A stretch of DNA of 64,000 bases from Fistularia commersonii. Taxonomy: Eukaryota; Chordata; Actinopteri; Syngnathiformes; Fistulariidae. Under the pieces are notes generated by a model. It saw nothing but the letters and a program-made list of their open reading frames with translations, searched no databases and had not been told where the DNA came from. The position numbers and the translations under genes were made by a program. Positions 27,547-36,600 of this stretch are shown one piece after another (position 1 is the stretch's first letter; each line of letters begins with the position of its first letter). The stretch lies in assembly GCA_037954325.1 (NCBI GenBank), contig JBBMNZ010000001.1, positions 6,172,874 to 6,236,873 on the forward strand, read 5' to 3'.

Positions 27547-27600
<54 letters not shown>

Positions 27601-30600
27601 TCATACATTATATATATACATATACACACATACACACACACACACACATATATATATATCGACTTTATCACAGTGTGTGATCAAGTCAAAAGAGGAAGAG
27701 ACTTGGCATTAGAAATAAACCGATATAGTTGCAATGCGCCATCTTGTGGTACCAATCAGGTATTGCACAGGAAAAAATTCATCGTATGCGACAAATTTTA
27801 ATTTAGAATTACATAGAATAGACACTGTATGGCTGTTGATAATGTAAATAGCTGGCGGACTAGGTTAAAAAATGCCAGGGGTTTAATGTGGACTGTGGGC
27901 AATAGTTTGCCCACCAATGTACTAGCTACTTGGCAATTGGAATGCAAAACCACAAAAATAAAGATTTGATGATGAAATAATGAGGAGACAAGGTCAGCAA
28001 CAGGTACATAAGGCATGTTACAGTGTCAGTTGGATGTGGGACTGAGATATTCTATAAGTAAGACGTTAATCAAAATATTGCTTTATTTACATAGTGTTGG
28101 GATGAGTAGAGGGATAGCTCAGGTTTCAATGGCTGCCCTGTAATCCTGCATGACTGACAGTGGTCAGCTGACAGCCAAACAGCTGCTGGATCAGGGACGA
28201 AGCACCTGACCACGCTCCGTTTACGCAGTCGCGGTGTTCGCTGCTCTTTGCGACAAAACTGCTCATTGGTTATAGCCTACCCTTCAAGTTGCAAAAGGCC
28301 AAGAAATGCAAGATCCAAGATGCAAACACAATGGGTGGGCGGGTGGTTATGTGTAGTGTTCAGGTGTGTAAACTTTTACTTGGGTGATTTACTCACCACA
28401 AACGCAGTCCATCTGCCTGGGTGTTGCTGAACGTTTGTATAGTACTTTGCACAGTTGCACAAAAAATTACATTTAACTAAATTTACTTGGCCTGCTGTAT
28501 CACAGCATTAAATGTGTTCTACCTGATTTCCCCCCCACATCTGTCTCCATTTCAAGGTATTGACCCCTTCATGACTTACTTTCTTGAGTAAAAGTGGACA
28601 TTAAATCTACATGGAGGAAAAACATACAGTAGAGATCACAGAAGCTGACAGTCAAACATGCTTAAGTCCTTATGAACATCACTTTAAAAGGTTAAGATTT
28701 TCATATCATGAATGCACGGATATAAGTACAGCATGAAAGGAGGTGTTTTTGGGGCGTGGATGGTAGCTCCGTGTCTGTGCCGCCCTGACATTTCATCAGG
28801 CCTTGATGTATGATGAGTCTCCCTCTTAAAAGATAAAACCATAAAAGCTTGAGCCGGTGGTTGCATAAGGCCTTATCAAATATGCAATTAGTCTGCTAGC
28901 TGGTTTTAAAGGACCCATGGGATGACTGGTAGGATATACATTAAGCATCCTTATTAGATAACTGCCCAAGGACTGGAGAACACTTGTTGCTGTAGTGGAT
29001 ATCGACTCATCCTGGGACTATCTGATGATGTGTGCTGGGTGTGGGTGGTGGTGGCAGACTGGAAATGGAATAAAACAATGAGGCTAATGAACTGCATTTA
29101 TACTTGGAAAGAAGCCCTCTTAAGATAATGCTACTTGATTCCATATGGACTTGGTCATGATTGAATGAAAAGCCAGAGCATAAAGAACCCACCAATCATC
29201 TCTTTCCTGACCAAGTAGTTAGTCTGGGCTTCCTTTAATATCTTGATAAAGGGGATAAAGGTACTACTGTACAAACATCATTTTTAACTTAACACTCTGA
29301 AATTACTTTAAAAGCATTATCAGTTTCAATAAATGGCTGAATAAAGCCACAGCAAAGATTCTGATTCTCGTAAGCAGTCACTCCAACTTCTGGAAACCAG
29401 GAGATCTACATTAACAGACATGGAACGCAAACTTGAGCCAAACTTCTTGTCACACATTGTGACAGTTTAAACAAGTCTCACTTAAGACACAAATCTAAGA
29501 AATAAGAAGTTGCAAAATGTTTGCAGCAAAATATACCTCTCTCATCCTGTCAGAATTCCTCGACCAGCACAACTCCAAGAAATATGTATCAGGGCCTCAC
29601 AAATGGCGTTTTGTAAGAGCCAAAAAATATTAAGTTTATCAAGGCTTGTAAGGGATTTCAGGTTCAACTGAAAATCACTCAGTGTTGTGGGGATGCCAAA
29701 ACAGAAGTGTATATCGAGATGAGTATTGAGTCCTATTGAAAATATATGGAATTTGATTTAGAGCATGGACGTGAACACGATGCGACAGAGGATGAAAAAA
29801 AAAAAAAGCAAATGACAAACTGCTAAGCCTCTTTTGACAGATACAAATAGATCTGAAGAGGAAACCAATATCGGAGATGGACAGCCATTAGGAAGTCCAG
29901 AGGGGAATAAGGAATGTGCTCAGTCAGGGAAAAAAAAAAAAAAAAATCTGAAAATGAATAAAATCCCCGGACAGTCAAGTGATTCTGCTGTGAAAAGGCT
30001 CAGGAACCCATAAATAAGTCTCGAGGTGAATCTTGCAAAAAAAATTTGACAGGTATACAAATAGCCATGTATATTAACAGCAATTTCTCGCAGGGGAATT
30101 GTTGGGATCATTAACAGCTGAGTGTCTTAAGGAAAAATGAAATCCTTTTGCTCAAAGCACATCATCATCCACAGCCTTGGCAGCAGAATAGCAACCCAGG
30201 TCTGATTTTGGGGGAAATAAAAACTGTGCTTCGGTGAGGATTATTTTCCTTAAAAGCGGCAAAGGAACCGGCTAATAGTTCTAGCTTCACGGACTGCCAC
30301 CTCTGGATTTCATTTCATACAGATACAAACAAAGAGACAGAAATGTTAAAGTGTTGAATAAAAGTTTGTGCGACTAATCCTGAATAAATATAGAGGTAGA
30401 AGCCCTATTTGTTTGTAAACAAAGAAATGGGCTGAGGAACATGCAGACTGTCCCAGATGGAAACGTTCAGTGGAGCCTGCCTTGTTTTGTGTGGATTTGT
30501 AACAAGTCCACAGTTGTGCTGAGCGGTCTGCTTGTCATGATCCGAACAGCCGACAAATATGTAAGTTATGCTTGTGTATTTTTATAAAACGACTACAAGA

Positions 30601-33600
30601 GTTTGGCAGCACGAATGTGCCACTTGATAATTACATCCAACTTTGTGAGAGGGATTAATTATTAAAAATATATATTTATTTGTTCCACAGACTTTTAACC
30701 TTGATTTCATGACATAGAAAGGACAGAGGCAGCAAGGTCAGAACGATTATGAATGGTTCCTCTTCTCTAAGAGCTTCTGGGCTCTCATCTCACCGGCTGC
30801 CAGCTGTAGCCGGACCTCCACCTGCGCAAAGATGGGAATAAATGGGTCATTGACGCTCGGGGCACTTGAGCACTTCCTCCTACCCAGGGAGGAACCCTGC
30901 ATTCTTTGGACAGGTTCTGGAGTCTGGATGTTGTTGGAGCACACTTCATTAATGAAGCGGCAGGGTTGCGTGTCTCCGGTGCCCAGAGAGACGAGGAAAG
31001 TGAACTGGCCCGAGGTCTTCTCACGCACAGGGAGAAGAATGGAGCCCAAGAGGCCAAAAATAGATTTGTGCTGCACATGAGCCCATTTAGGCCGCTACAT
31101 CTTTGGATGCATTTTATACATAGTGCTAAAAACATAAGCAGGTGGAAGGGCTTTCACGGTGTGGGGGGCTTTGTTGGTCTTTAATAATTCAGGGGCAGAA
31201 ATGGGATCTTCACTCTCCCATACTGTTCTGACCTCAAAGAGTATTCAAGAAGAACAGGACTGTTTCTTTGGGAAATACCTGACCTGGGATGATTTTTATA
31301 CCTACAAGTGTTTCACAGAACTGGCTTGGTGGCCTGAGCACAGGGGTGGGGGGCCAGTCAGTTCAGGTGACATTGGTTACTATGATGCTGAGATGCAGAA
31401 AGTACAAAATCACATCACTACTCAAAAATCTCACACAGCCCCAAACAACAGAGAGAATCCCCTCAGTTATTTCTAAAGTCATTGAAGGACATCAACTAGA
31501 TTACATAAAAAGAAAACAAGTTCAGTGAAACTTGGACAGGAGGACTGTGGCGTAGAAAGAAACAATAATAAATAATAATAAAGAATTACTATCTGACAGA
31601 CGTTTCAACTTTCAGTTGGCTCTGTTTTTCAGCTGCCAATATCGTCCAAACACTAGCCATCTTTTTTTTGGTTTCCCAAAAGTATCAGCCATAGTTTGAT
31701 GACATGCTGACCTGTGATGGGAAAACTGGGGCCTTTTTGTGACTTGGAGCAGAGACCCCGCTTAACTGTAGCGGCACAGATACCTACTGTCAGGTGAACA
31801 TTAGGCTTCCATTTGAGTGAATCACACAGATCAAAGAGGTTTTCAGAAAATTTTCAGAAACAAATAGAGACCTTTGTGTGTTTCTATCCACGTGGTCACA
31901 GAGAGCTGGCTGAATGTTTCCGATAGGATGCAGATGACATTAAGTGCGCGTAGATGCCAGCACAATAGTAGCCATTTGTTCGTGTCCCATCCAACATAGC
32001 ATGATTTTAGTTCGACAGAGGTTGCACTTTCTTCAGTACCTAATGTTTTCATTCACTTCTATTTTTCTTTAAATGTCACTTTTTTCCTTACTTCCCTCTT
32101 TTTGATTCATATATGAACAGAAACATATTTGTCAGACTTTGTACGCTGAAAAAAAACCAAATGGAAATTGGAAATGTACATAAACAGAGGTAAAGCAATG
32201 GAAGAAATAAGGCCGGAATCTGACTAGTGCACTGGGATAAATCCATTATGTAACAACAACAGAACGTGGGAGAAAAAGGTCAACTGCCTGCCTGCCTGCA
32301 TGGCACTTCCTTGTTTTTTCGGTCACTTTCTTTGTTTCTTCAACAGCATTTGTTGTGTATAAACAGTACAGGGTAATCAAGGGTAAGAAAGACAAGTTGT
32401 GTTTTTTTGCCCCCAAGATTTAACATCACTCCAAAGTGAAGACCCATGTCGGCCGTGGCAACCAACATCTGTGATATCTCGGAATTACAAACATGGCAAT
32501 ACCCTGCTTTGCCATGATGGTCATGGGGTTGATTTGGTTTGACTGCATAAAGGAAGAGGAAGAATAATCAACCAGGCTAATTCCCTTCCAAAATCTAGAT
32601 GATCAGTTTCAGAGTCAAATATCTAAGATGTTTATACTTACTCGGGCCTTTCAAACGTGTACGAAAAGATTCTTACTTTGGATAAATAGCAGTCATCTTG
32701 GCAGCCGCAAAGCCAGGCTTACAAGCTCCATCACTGAGATTGCTGTACTTGTACATCAGCTCCAACGGCCTGCAGGAAGAACCGAGTTTGGAATCACTGG
32801 ATACGTACAGTGCAAGCAAATGAGCACCAGCAGGGAGCATTTGACATGACGACCCGCCGCTCATGCCAGAAAGCCCACCAACAGAACTACAACAAAAAAG
32901 ACTTAGCGGGAAGAGAATGTTTGTGCAAATGTGTGTTAAAATATGTACTCACAGGGGAGCATCAAGCTTCAGGAGGAATCCTTGCTTGTCATACACTAAA
33001 AAACAGACAGTGAAATCGTCTTATTAAAAATGGGGTCCGAAGGTTCCTGTCGAGGCAGGTTCATTCAGTCGTTTCCAGCATTGAAGGAAATTATACAATT
33101 TAGCAAATTAGCAAAGCTAAATAATGTCATGAGGCCGCTGGAAAAAAAAAAAAGGTAATTCTTTAAACGTCTTGGGAATGTGTCAGTTGAAGAGAATGAA
33201 CACACATTTCACCCACCAGGAGTGAAACGGGTTAGATGTGGTGACAAAACATTAAAATAAAATAAAAATTATGTGTAAATAAATACATAAATCATGCAAC
33301 TAATGCACAAACATGCACCTCTCCTGCATGACTGTTCTTGATTCTGCACAAGCTGCAGCCCATTTGTATAAATGTCAGTTAAACAAAACTTTCCCTTAAT
33401 ACAGTACATTTCAAAACATTGTTTTTTTTTACATGACAAATTTTAAGCTTTTTGATGCAAAAGATGCACGGAAACATTTAAAAAAACCTAGCCCTGGTTT
33501 TTGATGAGCACTGTCAGCGCTGATCTCATCTGGAGATATACCGTTGCCTTCTTAAAATAATGGCCTATGTCATTGTTACGGTTTTTCAGAAAACACAAAA

Positions 33601-36600
33601 AACTGGGCCATACATTGAATGACGAGTTGATTTCAACAAAAAAATAATTTTTGTCAAATAATGACTTGGGCAATTATTTTCAGCAGGTGATGTTATGTGA
33701 GGTTGTGTGTACTGACGTGTGACAAATATTTCCAAAACATAAACACACACATACAACAGTGTTAGATTACAACATGATCCTGATGATGCGCTGTCTGAGA
33801 GTTTTAAACTGCAGGATTTCTTCTTAAGACTGAAAAAGGTATATGAGAAACAAATGCTGCCGAGTGTTTGAAAAATCCATGGCTATTGCAAGATCTTCCC
33901 TTTAGCCATCAAAGAGTGGATGACAAAGGGCAATACTTCTGATGTGTGTGTGTATATATGAATAACACATTTTGAGCACCTTTTATAAAGGGCATGTAAG
34001 TTCAATACAATACTGGCTTATAGAGACAATGAAATCAGCCTGATATGATAAAGCTGCCGCCGCCGAGGTTTCTAACTGGACAAAGCTTCAAACAGTCAAA
34101 ATTGAAACCCAGTCTTGGTCTTCAGAATTTTTGTGGGGGTTTCGATTTCATATCTTTACAAAGAAGAACCGGGTCTTAGACTATCGTCTATTTAAGTGTT
34201 GAATAGAGCCCAGAGCTTGTGGCAAAAAAAATATGGAGAAACAGATTCGACTTTTTCAGATGGAGAAAATCCAAAAACTGAATGTATCGGTGGTTCAATA
34301 GAAGTTAAGGAATTTTCTTGTCAGCATGATTTACTAATGGATTTTTTTCATTAAAACCGTATTAATTTACTAAATGAAAGGTATTGATGTGTGTCACACA
34401 TGCACACACACACATATTGTATGTGTATATTTATAAACACACACACACACGCAGACACACACACACACACACACACGCACACACAAATTATTGTATATTA
34501 AATATAAATGCATATACATATTGATATCATAGATGAAACTTAAATGAATTATAAATAAGTAATTAATCAATCCATGCCGCTGAGCTTTGATCCATGCCTG
34601 AAATATTCATAAATATTGTAATATTTCATCATCCTTCGTTTGGAGAACGATGGACTAGTAAGGAGTCATGGATTTGGTCCATTTATAAAGGTACAGGAAA
34701 TATTTCATTGCGTTTCATTAGTGGCTGTCTTAGTTGGATTTGGTTTTATTCACATCCCATTAATGTCCAATTTTCCCGGGAAATCAGGCTTCCTGTACCT
34801 TTAACACTTTTAAGTACTTTGCGGAAATCCATGTCGTGTCTGTGTATAAGGCGTGTTGGTCCTGACCAAAATGACCAGCATGGGCGTACTGAATTGGATG
34901 TGGCCAAGCAGTGAGTCTATACCTGAGTTTACTATTCGTCCCACGGGGAAAATACTACCCGCATCTGTGTCTGCAACGTAGAATTGTCCATTAGTGGCCC
35001 TTTGCACATTTGTTAGTCTGTTCACTGTGAAGCATATACTATGCAGCTAAAAAAAAACAAACAGTCGGATGTCATTTAGGCAATGAAACGCAGCATCAAT
35101 TGGAATCTATACCCAACTTCATCCTGCTGCGTGTGAAGAACCTTCTTCACGGCAGTTAGATCCAGGTGGTCTATTTGAAAATTATACCTGGGCGCAAACA
35201 AAGCTGTTTGCCTGTCAACATAGCTGCCTCTACTGGTGAAGGCGAAAGCAATAACCTCAGCATTTCTGCTTGGTTCTGGTATTTCCACATTGTCTCATGT
35301 TAAACAAGCCAAGCCATTTGACACGCATGTCAAACAGACACCCTTGTTGTTGATCTGCCCGACAGAGCATATCCCGGTAGGAGTCACTACCATTCACTTA
35401 TGAGTGCGAAGTGTTTGGGAGTTTCGATTATAGGCTGTTATAATACACAGTACTGTCCTCTTTGGAAGATTAACTGCTTTGTGTTAGGTCATAATTTGTA
35501 AAATGGTGACATTTTACACAATGAATGCAGTGGAGATGAGAATCCAAGGGCCGTGCTGCATCCTCCAACGTCAGCATCACGGTGCCACAAACATGCAATG
35601 ACGAAATGACCTTTAAAGGGATTAGTTAACAGCTGGGATTGTTTGGAATACAAATGTTTTCAGATCAAATGTGCTAAAACACAAACAGTTGCTTGGCTGT
35701 CTTTAACACACAATTTTCTAAACAAGCCCCAACTTCAGCAGACGATCAGCTTCAGCTTCAGCAACTCTTCTATGAACTTTGAGCGAGGCCTTTATTCGGA
35801 GCCGCCAGTGTAAAAACGACCAATCCAGCCATTTCCCAAATTGCTAGCAAATGCCGATTAGCCCGAGGTGAAAAAGTAATTTTCTTTTCGTTTGAGTCAA
35901 AGCAGCATTCTGAAGAGATTACAGACCATGCTCCATAACTAGAGAAATCAAGTGAATAATAAAGGCCAAACAATTTCCCGGTGGATTTCTCGGCTTCCAT
36001 GTCTAAACATGAGGAGTTGGAATTGGAATGTGAGATCGGCTTGTGGACAATCTGGACCTGAACATGAATTCTGTTATAAAACTGCCATCGACAAGTCGGA
36101 GAAACTAAGCAATGCCCTTTTTGATTAGCTGCTCCCATTTCTCTTTTTGGAGGGTCCAGGATGTCAAGTAAGCTGATAATCTGGTTTAGGGCGACACCTG
36201 ATATAGTCCAGAAATAGGCCGATGCACAATATGGAAGGGGATAAGCACTCTGCAGTTTTATCAGGCAATGAAATTGACTAGGTTTTTTTTAAGTGCCTTG
36301 AAATGACACAATACATATAAAATAAATAATACAGCGCAATAGCCCTCTTATGATTGTTTGTCACATTATTATGATGACTTATCCTTTATTAATCCCTTGT
36401 GAGGAAATTAATTGTCAGGAATGAACTCAACATGGATGAACCATGAGTTTAGTAGGCTGCCATCCACCAGCACAGTTCAATGTCTTGCTCAACAGCACTT
36501 CGACACACTAGGAGGAGCCAGCAATCGAACCAGGACGATTGCTCTGCCTACCGCCACGCAGCCCCTGAGATTATTTCCTCCCCGTCAAGGAATTGAACCC

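Larger units (their letters stand above)
24006..32676 (-). other. ST3GAL3 intron 4 (8.7 kb)
   Basis: It contains the unrecognised coding-like block (30747-31077), the degenerate tandem repeat, the Tc1-like remnant and the CA/TA microsatellite. The remainder is AT-rich with no recognisable genes. Confidence 0.7.
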
